Origin: Streptomyces populi
Lineage (GTDB): Bacteria; Actinomycetota; Actinomycetes; Streptomycetales; Streptomycetaceae
NCBI RefSeq assembly: GCF_002911015.1
Contig: NZ_KZ626868.1
Span: forward strand, 1 to 64,000
DNA length: 64,000 bases
Direction: 5' to 3'
A program made the translations under genes and the position numbers. The notes under the pieces are model-generated. The model ran no database searches, was not told the DNA's origin, and saw only the letters and a program-made list of their open reading frames with translations. Of the stretch, positions 1 to 8,559 are shown piece after piece; the stretch's first letter is position 1; each line of letters opens with the position of its first letter.

Positions 1-22
1 CTTCGGCTCACCTGCCGTGCTT

Positions 23-38
23 CTGTGAGCGTTCACAG
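23..38. promoter_or_regulatory. LacI-family-type operator upstream of GH42 gene
   Basis: The sequence CTGTGAGCGTTCACAG is a 16-nt inverted repeat with one mismatched pair and a CG centre, the classic form of a LacI/GalR-family operator. It lies 115 bp before the beta-galactosidase start. A weak promoter candidate follows (TTGTCA at 59-64, TTATGT at 83-88, spacer 18), so a repressor bound here would sit just upstream of it. The regulator gene is not in the window; sugar-responsive control is inferred. Confidence 0.6.
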
Positions 39-152
39 TAGAGAAACATCCCGGACACTTGTCAATGGTTGTTGCTGTGCGGTTATGTTGGTCTCACGCC
101 GCTGGCGTTGTGTGTGCACGTTCCCAAATGATCGATTACATGGGAGAGATCC

Positions 153-2174
153 ATGCCGGAGACCAACCCCAAGGGCCTCACCGGGCTCGCCTTCGGTGGG
201 GACTACAACCCCGAGCAGTGGCCGGAAAGCGTCTGGCCCGAGGACGTCCGGCTGATGCGCGAGGCGGGCGTCACCATGGTGAGCGTCGGGATCTTCTCCT
301 GGGCCCTCCTCGAACCGGCCCGGGGCACCTACGAGTTCGGCTGGCTCGACCGCGTCCTCGACCTGCTGCACGAGAACGGCATCCGCGCGGACCTGGGCAC
401 CCCGACCGTCGCACCGCCCGCCTGGTTCTACCGCGAACACCCCGAGGCGCTCCCCGTCGCAGCCGACGGCACCCGCTACGCCTTCGGCTCACGCGGCGCC
501 ATCTGCCACAGCAACACCGACTACCGCGCCGCCGCCGCTTCCATCACCACCCGGCTCGCGACCCGGTACGCGGACCATCCCGCCCTCGCCCTGTGGCACG
601 TCCACAACGAGTACGGCGTCCCGGTCTCGGCCTGCTACTGCGACTCCTGCGCGGCGCACTTCCGCCGCTGGCTGACCGGTGCCTACGGGACCGTCGACGA
701 GCTCAACGAGGCCTGGGGCACGGCCTTCTGGGGCCAGCGCTACACCGACTTCGACCAGGTCGACCCGCCACGCACGACACCGACCGTCGGCAATCCGGCG
801 CAGGCGCTGGACTACAGGCGGTTCGCCGACGCGACCATGCGGGAGAACTTCACCGCGGAGCGGGACATCCTCCACCGCCTCGCGCCGGGCATCCCCGTCA
901 CCACCAACTTCATGACGGCCCTCAGCCAGTGCGACTCGGTCGACTACTGGGCCTGGGGCCGCGAGGTCGACCTCGTCACCAACGACCACTACCTGATGAC
1001 CGACGGACGCCGCACCCAGGTGAACCTCGCGATGGCCGCCGACCTCACCCGCTCGGTCGCGGGCGGCGCGCCCTGGCTGCTCCTCGAACACTCCACCTCG
1101 GGCGTGAACTGGCAGCCCCGCAACCCGGCCAAGGCGCCCGGCCAGATGGCCCGCAACTCCCTCACCCACGTGGCCCGCGGCTCCGAGGGCGCCATGTTCT
1201 TCCAGTGGCGGCAGTCCCGCAGCGGCGCCGAGAAGTTCCACTCCTCGATGCTGCCGCACGCCGGCACCGACTCGCGCGTGTGGCGCGAGGTGGTCGAACT
1301 CGGCGCGGCCGTCGACTCGTTGAGCTCGATCAAGGGCACCCGGACGGTCGCCGACGTGGCCGTGCTGTGGGACTGGCAGTCCTGGTGGGCGCAGAGCCTC
1401 CAGTGGCGGCCGAGCGAGGACCACGACGCCCGTGAGCGCGCCGACGCCTTCTACGAGGCCCTCTACGACCGTCACCTCACCGTCGACTTCGCCCACCCGG
1501 AAGCCGACTTGTCGGCCTATCCCCTTGTCGTCGTACCCGCCCTCTATCTGATGACCGAGGCCGCGGCGGACAACCTGAGGGAGTACGTCGAGCGCGGCGG
1601 CACCCTTCTCGTCTCCTACTTCTCCGGCATCGTCGACGAGCACGACGCCGTCCACGAGGGGCCGCATCCCGGCGCCCTGCGGGACGTACTCGGCCTGACT
1701 GTCGAGGAGTTCTCGCCCCTGCTCCAGGGGGAGCTCGTCCGGATCACCGGGCCCGACGGCTCCGAACTCACCGGCGACGTGTGGACCGAGTTCGTGGTCC
1801 CGCGCGGTGCCGAGACCGTCTGGACGTACGCGGACGGGCTCGCCGCCGGGCACCCGGCCGTCACCCGGCACCGCAGCGGCGCGGGCTCGGCCTGGTACGT
1901 GTCCACGCGCCTGGCGACCGAGGGGCTCGACGCGCTGATCGGTTGGGTGGCCGACGACGCGCGCATCGCGCCGCGCGCCGACGTACCCCGCGACGTCGAA
2001 GTGGTGCGCCGCACGGGCGAGTCGGGAACCTACGTGTTCGCGGTCAACCACACCGCGTCCGACGCGAAGGTGTCGCTGGACGCCCACGGCACCGAGCTCC
2101 TCACGGGCGAACGCGCCGCCGGCCGTCTCGCGGTCCCGGCGGGCGCCGTGCGGGTCGTGCGCCTCGACACATGA
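153..2174 (+). CDS. beta-galactosidase, glycoside hydrolase family 42
   Basis: Hydrolyses terminal beta-D-galactosides in the cytoplasm; no signal peptide. The 673-residue length is normal for GH42. The N-terminal TIM barrel starts with the family signature GGDYNPEQWP. The acid/base lies in LWHVHNEYG (N152-E153) and the nucleophile in LLLEHSTSG (E312). The CYCDSC cluster just after the acid/base matches the zinc-binding cysteines of this family. The middle and C-terminal parts fit the trimerisation and beta domains. The ATG at 153 has GGGAGAG ten bases upstream. With the secreted GH53 galactanase next door, the likely job is degrading galacto-oligosaccharides released from plant galactan. Control by the operator at 23-38 is inferred. 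Confidence 0.93.
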   Translation: MPETNPKGLTGLAFGGDYNPEQWPESVWPEDVRLMREAGVTMVSVGIFSWALLEPARGTYEFGWLDRVLDLLHENGIRADLGTPTVAPPAWFYREHPEALPVAADGTRYAFGSRGAICHSNTDYRAAAASITTRLATRYADHPALALWHVHNEYGVPVSACYCDSCAAHFRRWLTGAYGTVDELNEAWGTAFWGQRYTDFDQVDPPRTTPTVGNPAQALDYRRFADATMRENFTAERDILHRLAPGIPVTTNFMTALSQCDSVDYWAWGREVDLVTNDHYLMTDGRRTQVNLAMAADLTRSVAGGAPWLLLEHSTSGVNWQPRNPAKAPGQMARNSLTHVARGSEGAMFFQWRQSRSGAEKFHSSMLPHAGTDSRVWREVVELGAAVDSLSSIKGTRTVADVAVLWDWQSWWAQSLQWRPSEDHDARERADAFYEALYDRHLTVDFAHPEADLSAYPLVVVPALYLMTEAAADNLREYVERGGTLLVSYFSGIVDEHDAVHEGPHPGALRDVLGLTVEEFSPLLQGELVRITGPDGSELTGDVWTEFVVPRGAETVWTYADGLAAGHPAVTRHRSGAGSAWYVSTRLATEGLDALIGWVADDARIAPRADVPRDVEVVRRTGESGTYVFAVNHTASDAKVSLDAHGTELLTGERAAGRLAVPAGAVRVVRLDT

Positions 2175-2992
2175 CTGGCCGTGGGCCGTTCGGGGCGCTC
2201 GACCGTGCCCCGGTCGGCCGGCACGGGGATGGGGACTTCACCTGGGCTCAGGGCCGGCCCGGCGGCGGGCCGGGGGTCCTGCCCCGTCCACCTGGGCGAC
2301 CGGGGGCCGGAGGGGGGATCCCGTTCCGGCCCCCGGGTGAGCCGGAAGCCCGGGTACGGACCTGGCCGGGCCCCGGGCCGACCGGCCGCCGGGGTGTGGG
2401 CCCGCCCCGGAACGGGCTCGGACGAGCCGGCCCCCACCGCACGGGAGGCACCGGACCCGCCCCGACCGGTCACCGGAACACGGGGTTCGACCGTTTCCGG
2501 TCCGGCGGCGGACCCGGCACCGCCCCCGCCGACCGCACCACCCGACCCCGGTTCCACCGAACCCGGCGGCACCGACCACCGTCCGGGGCGTGACCCGGCA
2601 GCCGCACCCGCGGCGCCGGTCGTCCGACCCCGTCCCGGGCACCGCCCGACCACCGTCCGGGCCGTACCCCGGCAGAGCTGGTCGTTCGACCCCGTCCCAA
2701 ACGCCGCCCGACCACTGTCCGTGCCCGAGGCCCCGGCGACCGCACCCGAGTCGTCCGGGCACCACCCGGCGATCCCCCCACCCGGCGATCCCCCCACCCG
2801 GCAGGCCGCACGGCCCGCCGGGCCGCTCCGACAGCCGTCCGAGTCGCAGCACTCGACGGCGATCCGCCCCCCCTCCGCCCGTGCGAGCCGTGAAGCCGCG
2901 GGCGGAGGGGTTCGCCCCGGTTCCACCTCGGATCCACCCCGGATCCCTCCGGGGCACCTCTCCCCACCACGTCGAAGGGACGACGGACGACG
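2175..2992. repeat. 818-bp GC-rich intergenic region with degenerate tandem repeats
   Basis: No convincing gene is present. Several frames stay open on both strands only because of extreme GC content and give Pro/Arg/Gly-rich nonsense. From about 2572 to 2730 a unit of about 60-69 nt recurs imperfectly (GACCACCGTCCGGG ... GGTCGTCCGACCCCGTCCC; again at about 2648 and 2709). A shorter direct repeat CACCCGGCGATCCCCC occurs twice in a row near 2763-2795. The end of the region carries the leader and ribosome site (AAGGGA, 2975-2980) of the galactanase gene. Confidence 0.6.
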
Positions 2993-4552
2993 ATGTTCCA
3001 TCCCAGACGCACACTCAGGGCCCTGCTGCTGCCATTCGTGGCCGGACTCGCCCTCACCGCCCTCCCCGCGGGGACCGCGCAGGCGGCGAGCACCCTGACC
3101 AACGCCGGCTTCGAGACCGACGGGACCGGCGCCGCCGTGCCCAGCGGCTGGTCGGAGTACGGCGACACCGGCGCCTCGTACGTCGAGGCCGGTGGCCACG
3201 GCGGCAGTTACCGCCTCACCCATTACTCCGCCTCGGCCTACAAGGTGGAGACCTATCAGTACCTCTCCGGACTGACCAACGGGAACTACAAGCTCACCGC
3301 GTGGGTGCGCTCGGGCGGCGGGCAGAACTCCGCCTACCTCGCCCTGAAGAACTGCGGCGGCACCGAGCAGCGCACCGACCTGCCGGTCTCCAGCAGCGGG
3401 TGGATCCACCTCGTCGTGCCCGTCTCCGTGACGAACAACCAGTGCACGATCAGCGTCTACTCCGACGCCAACGCCGGGAACTGGATCAACGTCGACGACC
3501 TGACGTTCACCTCCGGCACCACCGGACTGTCCGTCAAGGGCTCCGACGTCTCCTCCCTCGCCAAGAGCGAGGCCTACGGCGGTGTCTACAAGACCAGTTC
3601 GGGCACCACCGGCGACGCGCTCGCCATCCTGAAGTCCGCCGGGATGAACTACGCGCGCCTCAAGGTCTGGGTGAATCCGGCCGACGGCTACAACAACAAG
3701 ACCCGTGTCCTCGCGACGGCCAAGCGCGTCAAGGCGCAGGGCATGAAGCTCCTGGTCGACTTCCACTACTCCGACACCTGGGCCGACCCGGGCACCCAGA
3801 CCAAGCCGGCCGCCTGGAGCGGACACACGTACAGCCAGTTGAAGACGGACGTCTACAACCACACGTACGACGTCCTGAACGCCCTCAAGGCGCAGGGCAC
3901 CACGGCCGACATGGTGCAGATCGGCAACGAGATCAACGGCGGCATGCTCTGGTCCGAGGGCTCCACGGACAACTTCGCGCAGCTCGCGGGACTTCTCAAC
4001 TCCGGCTACGACGCGGCCAAGGCGGTCAGTTCCTCCACCGTCGTGGCACTGCACCTCGCCAAGGGCGGCGATCTCACCGGCACCCGCTGGTGGTTCGACA
4101 CCGCCCTCGCCAACGGCGTGAAGTTCGACGCCATCGGCCTGTCCTACTACGGCTACTGGCACGGCTCGCTCTACGACTTCCAGACCACCCTGGACGACGC
4201 GGCCTCCCGCTACGCCAAGCCGGTGTTCGTCGCCGAGACGGCCTACCCCTTCCGTCTGGACAGCGACGACGCGCTCGTCAACCAGATCGACACGACCGGT
4301 GAACTGGTCTCCGGCTACCCAGCCACGACCACCGGGCAGTCCAACTGGCTGCGTGACGTCATGAACATCGTGGAGGCCGTGCCCAACGGCCGCGGTCTCG
4401 GCGTCTTCTACTGGGAGGCCACCTGGACGGCGGTCACCGGCAACGGCTGGGACCCGGCCGACGCCGCCTCCGGCAACGGGTGGGAGAACCAGGCCCTGTT
4501 CGGCTTCGACGACAAGGCGCTTCCGGCCATGTCCGTGTTCGGTCACCGCTGA
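2993..4552 (+). CDS. secreted arabinogalactan endo-beta-1,4-galactanase (GH53)
   Basis: Cleaves beta-1,4-galactan outside the cell. The 519-residue protein begins with a Sec signal peptide (MFHPRRT, hydrophobic core, cleavage after TAQA near residue 31). Residues 32-175 look like a beta-sandwich carbohydrate-binding module (NAGFETDG ... WINVDDLTF). The GH53 barrel follows from about residue 180 (KGSDVSSLAKSE). The acid/base is in QIGNEINGG (E313) and the nucleophile in FVAETAYPF (E415), both at the expected spacing. Its partner is the cytoplasmic GH42 enzyme upstream. The long repeat-rich gap suggests its own promoter, but none is obvious. Confidence 0.93.
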   Translation: MFHPRRTLRALLLPFVAGLALTALPAGTAQAASTLTNAGFETDGTGAAVPSGWSEYGDTGASYVEAGGHGGSYRLTHYSASAYKVETYQYLSGLTNGNYKLTAWVRSGGGQNSAYLALKNCGGTEQRTDLPVSSSGWIHLVVPVSVTNNQCTISVYSDANAGNWINVDDLTFTSGTTGLSVKGSDVSSLAKSEAYGGVYKTSSGTTGDALAILKSAGMNYARLKVWVNPADGYNNKTRVLATAKRVKAQGMKLLVDFHYSDTWADPGTQTKPAAWSGHTYSQLKTDVYNHTYDVLNALKAQGTTADMVQIGNEINGGMLWSEGSTDNFAQLAGLLNSGYDAAKAVSSSTVVALHLAKGGDLTGTRWWFDTALANGVKFDAIGLSYYGYWHGSLYDFQTTLDDAASRYAKPVFVAETAYPFRLDSDDALVNQIDTTGELVSGYPATTTGQSNWLRDVMNIVEAVPNGRGLGVFYWEATWTAVTGNGWDPADAASGNGWENQALFGFDDKALPAMSVFGHR

Positions 4553-4564
4553 GCGCGAAGGGGT

Positions 4565-4584
4565 CCGGCCGCCGGTGCGGCCGG
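4565..4584. terminator. hairpin after galactanase gene
   Basis: CCGGCCGC-CGGT-GCGGCCGG forms a perfect 8-bp GC stem with a 4-nt loop, 12 bp after the galactanase stop. No T-run follows, as is usual for actinobacterial terminators. It separates the galactan genes from the next small operon. Confidence 0.5.
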
Positions 4585-4697
4585 GCCCCGCGCCCCCTCG
4601 GGGTCGTCCCGCTCCGGCCACGGTCGCCCGAAGTCCGTGCGTGCCGCCCCCGGCTGCGGGACAGTGGCGGGAGACCGTCACGACGGAGGGGAACGAG

Positions 4698-4985
4698 ATG
4701 CTGAAGGGGCCCTGCAACGGGCGACGGCTGGACATCCTGGAGTGGTTGCGCAACCCCGTGGCGCACTTCCCGCCGCAGCGCCGCGCCGACCTCGTCGAGG
4801 ACGGTGTCGGCACCGAGGCCCTCGCCGTCAAACTCGGTGTGAGCCGGGCCGTGGCCCGCACCCACCTGGACCTCCTCGCCGGAGTCGGTCTGCTGCGCGC
4901 CAAGAAGGTGGGGCGGCGGACCTACTACCGTTGCGACGAGTACCGTATCGCCGAGGTGAGCCACTACTTCGAGAAGGGCTGGTAG
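4698..4985 (+). CDS. small ArsR-type winged-helix transcriptional regulator
   Basis: A 95-residue DNA-binding protein made almost wholly of one winged helix. The recognition region is ALAVKLGVSRAVARTHLDLL, followed by the wing KKVGRRTYYRCDE. The ATG at 4698 is chosen because GGAGGGG lies 6 nt upstream and the domain begins immediately after it. No metal-binding CXC motif is visible, so the signal is unknown. It ends 4 nt before the propeller enzyme gene and is probably cotranscribed with it, so it may control that enzyme and itself. Confidence 0.8.
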   Translation: MLKGPCNGRRLDILEWLRNPVAHFPPQRRADLVEDGVGTEALAVKLGVSRAVARTHLDLLAGVGLLRAKKVGRRTYYRCDEYRIAEVSHYFEKGW

Positions 4986-4989
4986 GCGC

Positions 4990-5967
4990 GTGGGAGACGG
5001 GTCCGGCACGGTGGCCACAGCCCTTTCGCCCCGGCGCGCGGTGCCGCTCGGCGGCAGCGGCCCCGAGGACGTGGTGGCCGACTCCCGGGGCGGGGTGCTG
5101 ACCGGCCTGGAGGACGGCCGCATCGTGCGCGTCGACGGGCTCGACGACCCCGACCGCACCGGCGTCAAGGTCGTCGCCGAGACGGGCGGCAGGCCACTCG
5201 GCCTCGAACTCCTGCCGGACAACGCGCTGTTGGTGTGCGACGCCGAACGCGGACTGCTGCGGGTCGGTCTCGAGGACGGAGTGGTCCGCGTCCTCGCCGA
5301 CAAGGTCGCCGGAGTCCCGCTGCGCTTCTGCAGCAATGTGGTCGCCCTCTCGGACGGCACGGTGTACTTCACCGTCTCCAGCCGGAGTTACCCCCTGAAG
5401 CAGTGGATCGGCGACCTCGTCGAGCACACCGGCTCGGGCTGTCTGCTGCGCCTCGCGCCGGGGGAGAAGGAACCCGAAGTCCTCCTGGAAGGGCTTCAGT
5501 TCGCGAACGGCCTCGCCGCCTCGGCCGACGAGTCGTTCCTCGTCCTCGCGGAGACGGGCCGGTTCCGTCTCGTCCGGTACTGGCTCACCGGACCGCTCGC
5601 GGGCCGTTCCGAGACCTTCGCCGACGACCTGCCCGGTCAGCCCGACAACCTGTGGCGCGCCCCGGACGGTCCGATCTGGGTGGCCCTGGCGGGCCCCCGC
5701 GTCGGTGCCCTGGAACTCCTGCACCGCCGGGGCCCGGCCGTCCGGCGCGCCGCCGCCCGGATCGCCGTACGGGCGCCCTTCCGGCCCCCGGGCACCACGG
5801 GCGTCCTCGCGGTCGCCGACGACGGCACCGTCGTGCACCACCTCGAGAGCCGCCGGGCCCGGTTCCGGATGGTGACCAGCGCCTGTGAGTCCGACGGCCG
5901 GCTGGTCCTCGGGAGCATCTGGGAGCGGGGCCTCGCTGTCTGCGACCTCCCGGGCACCGTCGGCTGA
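4990..5967 (+). CDS. SMP-30/strictosidine synthase-like beta-propeller protein
   Basis: A 325-residue cytoplasmic protein with the six-bladed propeller pattern of the SMP-30/gluconolactonase/strictosidine-synthase superfamily. Typical segments are LPDNALLVCDAERGLLRV, FANGLAASADESFLVLAETG and the blade motif LPGQPDNLWRAPDGPIWVA. Family members include lactonases and related hydrolases; the substrate cannot be read from the sequence. GTG at 4990 is used because it directly follows the regulator gene with GAAGGG upstream. Confidence 0.75.
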   Translation: MGDGSGTVATALSPRRAVPLGGSGPEDVVADSRGGVLTGLEDGRIVRVDGLDDPDRTGVKVVAETGGRPLGLELLPDNALLVCDAERGLLRVGLEDGVVRVLADKVAGVPLRFCSNVVALSDGTVYFTVSSRSYPLKQWIGDLVEHTGSGCLLRLAPGEKEPEVLLEGLQFANGLAASADESFLVLAETGRFRLVRYWLTGPLAGRSETFADDLPGQPDNLWRAPDGPIWVALAGPRVGALELLHRRGPAVRRAAARIAVRAPFRPPGTTGVLAVADDGTVVHHLESRRARFRMVTSACESDGRLVLGSIWERGLAVCDLPGTVG

Positions 5968-5985
5968 GCGGCCGGGGCCCTTCGG

Positions 5986-6020
5986 CGGGGACCGGGTGTG
6001 CGGGGACCGGGTGTGCGGGG
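5986..6020 (+). repeat. 15-bp tandem repeat in crcB leader
   Basis: CGGGGACCGGGTGTG occurs twice head to tail (5986-6000 and 6001-6015) and a third copy starts (CGGGG). It lies in the 213-bp gap before crcB. I looked for the conserved core of the fluoride (crcB) riboswitch in this gap and did not see it. Confidence 0.6.
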
Positions 6021-6180
6021 TCCGCGCTCCCGGCGTTACCCTGTTCACCGGCCGCGATCCCACAGCGCGGCGCGGTGGTGGGGCCCGCCGTACCCGAACC
6101 GCGGCGCGGATGCCGCCAACGGTCCCTGCTTGCGATGCCGTGTGCCCGCACCGGCCCGGCGAGTAGGAGCACCGGAGACC

Positions 6181-6657
6181 ATGGCAGTCCCGCATCCCGA
6201 GCATGTCGGCGAGTCCGGCGCCCCCGTGCGCCCGCCCGCCCGTACCCCGTCCCCCTGGCACGGCCAGGGCCCGGTCGTCGCGGCGGTCTCGCTGGGCGGC
6301 GTCATCGGCGCCACGGCCCGCTACGGAGCCGGGCTGCTGTGGCCCACGCCGGACGGCGCCTTCCCCTGGACCACGTTCACGATCAACGTCGTGGGCTGCG
6401 CCGCCATGGGCGTGCTCATGGTGCTGATCACCGACCTGCCGGCCGTGCACCGCCTCGCGCGCCCCTTCCTCGGCACCGGGGTCCTCGGCGGCTTCACCAC
6501 CTTTTCGACGTACGCCGTCGACATCCGGGGACTGGTCGGCGCGGGTCACCCGGGCACCGGGCTCGCCTACCTCGCCGCGACCCTGTGCGCGGCCCTCGCG
6601 GCGGTGTGGCTCGGGACGACGGCGGCGCGCCGCGCCCTGGCACGGAGGCGACGATGA
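6181..6657 (+). CDS. crcB: fluoride exporter CrcB/Fluc, subunit 1
   Basis: Membrane fluoride channel protein of 158 residues with four predicted transmembrane helices. Family motifs are GGVIGATARYG in helix 1, INVVGCAAMG in helix 2 and GVLGGFTTFSTY in helix 3, which carries the pore Phe/Thr/Ser residues. A 25-30-residue polar N-terminal tail precedes helix 1. ATG at 6181 has a GGAG box upstream. The stop overlaps the start of the DUF190 gene (ATGA). With the second crcB it probably forms the heterodimeric exporter typical of Gram-positive bacteria. Confidence 0.92.
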   Translation: MAVPHPEHVGESGAPVRPPARTPSPWHGQGPVVAAVSLGGVIGATARYGAGLLWPTPDGAFPWTTFTINVVGCAAMGVLMVLITDLPAVHRLARPFLGTGVLGGFTTFSTYAVDIRGLVGAGHPGTGLAYLAATLCAALAAVWLGTTAARRALARRRR

Positions 6658-7037
6658 CACGACTCACGGGCGGCGCCCTGCGGCTGACGGTCCTCATCGG
6701 CGAGAACGACACCTGGCACCACAGACCGCTGTACGCGGAGATCGTGCACCGCGCCCACGCGGCGGGTCTCGCGGGCGCCAGCGTCTTCAAGGGCGTCGAG
6801 GGCTTCGGCGCCTCCTCGCTCGTCCACACCTCGCGGCTGCTCTCGCTGAGCGAGGACCTGCCGGTGGCCGTGATCGTCGTGGACACCGAGGAGCGGGTCC
6901 GGGCCTTCCTGCCGCAGCTCGACGAACTCGTCACCGAGGGCCTGGTGGTCCTCGACCCCTGCGAGGTCATCCGCTACGTGGGCCGCGGCGGCGCGACCGG
7001 CGGAGACCCGTCCGCGGAAGGCGGGAGTCCGCCGTGA
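6654..7037 (+). CDS. DUF190 family protein
   Basis: A 127-residue soluble protein with the DUF190 pattern: LTVLIGENDTWHHRPLYAEI, then GVEGFGASS, then VAVIVVDTEERVRAFLPQLDELV. The family has a PII-like ferredoxin fold, suggesting a small regulatory or ligand-sensing protein. It sits between two crcB genes with 4-nt overlaps on both sides, so translation is coupled and a role in fluoride export is inferred. Confidence 0.88.
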   Translation: MTRLTGGALRLTVLIGENDTWHHRPLYAEIVHRAHAAGLAGASVFKGVEGFGASSLVHTSRLLSLSEDLPVAVIVVDTEERVRAFLPQLDELVTEGLVVLDPCEVIRYVGRGGATGGDPSAEGGSPP

Positions 7038-7408
7038 ACTGGCTGCTGGTGATCATCGGTGCCGCGATCGGCGCACCCCTGCGGTACCTGACCGACCGGG
7101 CGGTGCAGCTGAGGCACGATACGGTCTTCCCCTGGGGCACCCTCGTCGTGAACGTGACAGGATGCCTGATCCTCGGTCTGCTGACCGGTGCCGCCTCGGC
7201 GGGGCAGGTGTCCGGACACCTGCACCTGCTGATCGGGACCGGTCTGTGCGGGGCGCTCACCACGTACTCGACGTTCTCGTACGAGACCCTGCGTCTGACC
7301 GGGACGGGGGCGGGGTTCTACGCTGCCGCCAACGTGATCGTGAGTGTGACGGCGGGCCTCGGCGCGGCGTTCGCCGGGGTCTCGTTTGCCCAAGCTTTGT
7401 GGACCTAG
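7034..7408 (+). CDS. crcB: fluoride exporter CrcB/Fluc, subunit 2
   Basis: A 124-residue membrane protein with four hydrophobic helices and the Fluc motifs GAAIGAPLRYLTDR, VNVTGCLILG and GLCGALTTYSTFSYE. The GTG at 7034 overlaps the DUF190 stop (GTGA). It is shorter than the first crcB product because it lacks the polar N-terminal tail. The two products are expected to pair as antiparallel subunits. Confidence 0.92.
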   Translation: MNWLLVIIGAAIGAPLRYLTDRAVQLRHDTVFPWGTLVVNVTGCLILGLLTGAASAGQVSGHLHLLIGTGLCGALTTYSTFSYETLRLTGTGAGFYAAANVIVSVTAGLGAAFAGVSFAQALWT

Positions 7409-7491
7409 GTGTCGGGCGTCCGCGCGTATAGGTAACACTGTCCCCTGCACCGTCTACAGCACTGTCGACCAACTTTTCAGAACTGGATCCC

Positions 7492-8328
7492 ATGAGCGTC
7501 ATCAACGTCGGTCAGGCCGTCGTCCTCGGAATCGTCGAGGGGGTGACCGAATTCCTCCCCGTGTCCTCGACCGGCCACCTCAAGATCACCGAGGGCCTGA
7601 TGGGGATCCCCGTCGACGACGACGCCGTCGTCGGCTTCTCCGCGGTCATCCAGGTCGGCGCCATCGCCGCCGTGCTCGTGTACTTCTTCAAGGACATCGT
7701 GCGGATCGTCTCCGCCTGGGGACGCGGACTGCGCGACAAGAACGAGCGCCACCACCACGACTACAAGTTCGCGTGGTGGGTCATCTACGCGACGATCCCG
7801 ATCGTGGCCGTGGGCCTCGGGGCCAAGAGCCTCATCGAGGGTCCGCTGGCCTCCCTGTGGGTGGTCGCCGGCTCGCTGATCGTCGGCAGTGGCGTGATGT
7901 GGGCGGCCGACCAGATGGGCCGCCACAAGCGCGGTGAGGACGACGTCTCGTTCAAGGACGCGATGCTGGTCGGCAGCTCCCAGATCCTCGCCCTGCTCTT
8001 CCCCGGCTTCTCGCGCTCCGGCGCCACCATGTCGACGGGTCTCATCCTCGACCTGGACCGCGTCGCCGCCACCCGGCTCTCCTTCTTCCTCGGCATCCCG
8101 GCCCTGACCGGCGCCGGCCTGTACGAGCTGAAGGACGCCCTGGGCACCGGCGTGGGCGCCGCCCCGCTGATCACCGGCACCGTCGTGTCGTTCGTCGTCG
8201 CCTACGCCTCCATCGCCTGGCTCCTGAAGTTCGTCGCCAAGCACTCCTTCAACGCCTTCGTGATCTACCGCATCGTCATCGGCGTGCTGCTCTTCGGGCT
8301 GCTGGGCACGGGCGTCATCGACAGCTGA
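7492..8328 (+). CDS. uppP: undecaprenyl-diphosphatase (BacA/UppP)
   Basis: Recycles undecaprenyl diphosphate to the monophosphate carrier for peptidoglycan and other wall polymers; intrinsic resistance to bacitracin follows from its activity. The 278-residue integral membrane protein shows both catalytic motifs: EGVTEFLPVSSTGHL at residues 16-30 and PGFSRSG at 171-177. Length and helix pattern are normal. The 83-bp gap after crcB and the strong hairpin downstream suggest a monocistronic unit. The ribosome site before the ATG at 7492 is weak. Confidence 0.95.
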   Translation: MSVINVGQAVVLGIVEGVTEFLPVSSTGHLKITEGLMGIPVDDDAVVGFSAVIQVGAIAAVLVYFFKDIVRIVSAWGRGLRDKNERHHHDYKFAWWVIYATIPIVAVGLGAKSLIEGPLASLWVVAGSLIVGSGVMWAADQMGRHKRGEDDVSFKDAMLVGSSQILALLFPGFSRSGATMSTGLILDLDRVAATRLSFFLGIPALTGAGLYELKDALGTGVGAAPLITGTVVSFVVAYASIAWLLKFVAKHSFNAFVIYRIVIGVLLFGLLGTGVIDS

Positions 8329-8380
8329 CACCACCCGGGGCGACGGTGCGCATTCGCTCCGGGCCGAGAACGATCCGCCC

Positions 8381-8421
8381 GCAGGGGGCGTGGAGCCGGA
8401 ATCCGGCTCCACGCCCCCTGC
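8381..8421. terminator. 20-bp perfect stem terminator after uppP
   Basis: GCAGGGGGCGTGGAGCCGGA (8381-8400) is followed, after one base, by its exact reverse complement (8402-8421). This 20-bp stem 53 bp after the uppP stop is a strong intrinsic-type hairpin without a T-tract. Confidence 0.8.
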
Positions 8422-8449
8422 GCCGTTCCCGCACACCGCACACCGTTGG

Positions 8450-8537
8450 CCCAGGAGCCCAGGAGCCCAGGAGCCCAGGAGCCCAGGAGCCCAGGAGCCC
8501 GGAAGGCCGGAAGGTCGGAAGGCCGGGCCGCCGGGCC
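8450..8537 (+). repeat. octanucleotide minisatellite before glsA
   Basis: Six perfect copies of CCCAGGAG (8450-8497) are followed in the same 8-nt register by degenerate units CCCGGAAG, GCCGGAAG, GTCGGAAG, GCCGGGCC and GCCGGGCC. The array ends 22 bp before the glutaminase ATG. Because 8 is not a multiple of 3, copy-number slippage would change any reading frame that crosses it, and it would also change the spacing of upstream signals. Confidence 0.85.
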
Positions 8538-8559
8538 GCGGCACGGAGCGGGCGGCACA

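Noticed and set aside
2030..4903. 957-codon minus-strand open frame
   Set aside because: It runs antisense to the GH53 gene and through the repeat region, is Gly/Arg/Val-rich, has no domain and no ribosome site: a GC-driven shadow.
5968..6180. Fluoride riboswitch before crcB
   Set aside because: The conserved core of the crcB motif is not visible; only a 15-bp tandem repeat is present.
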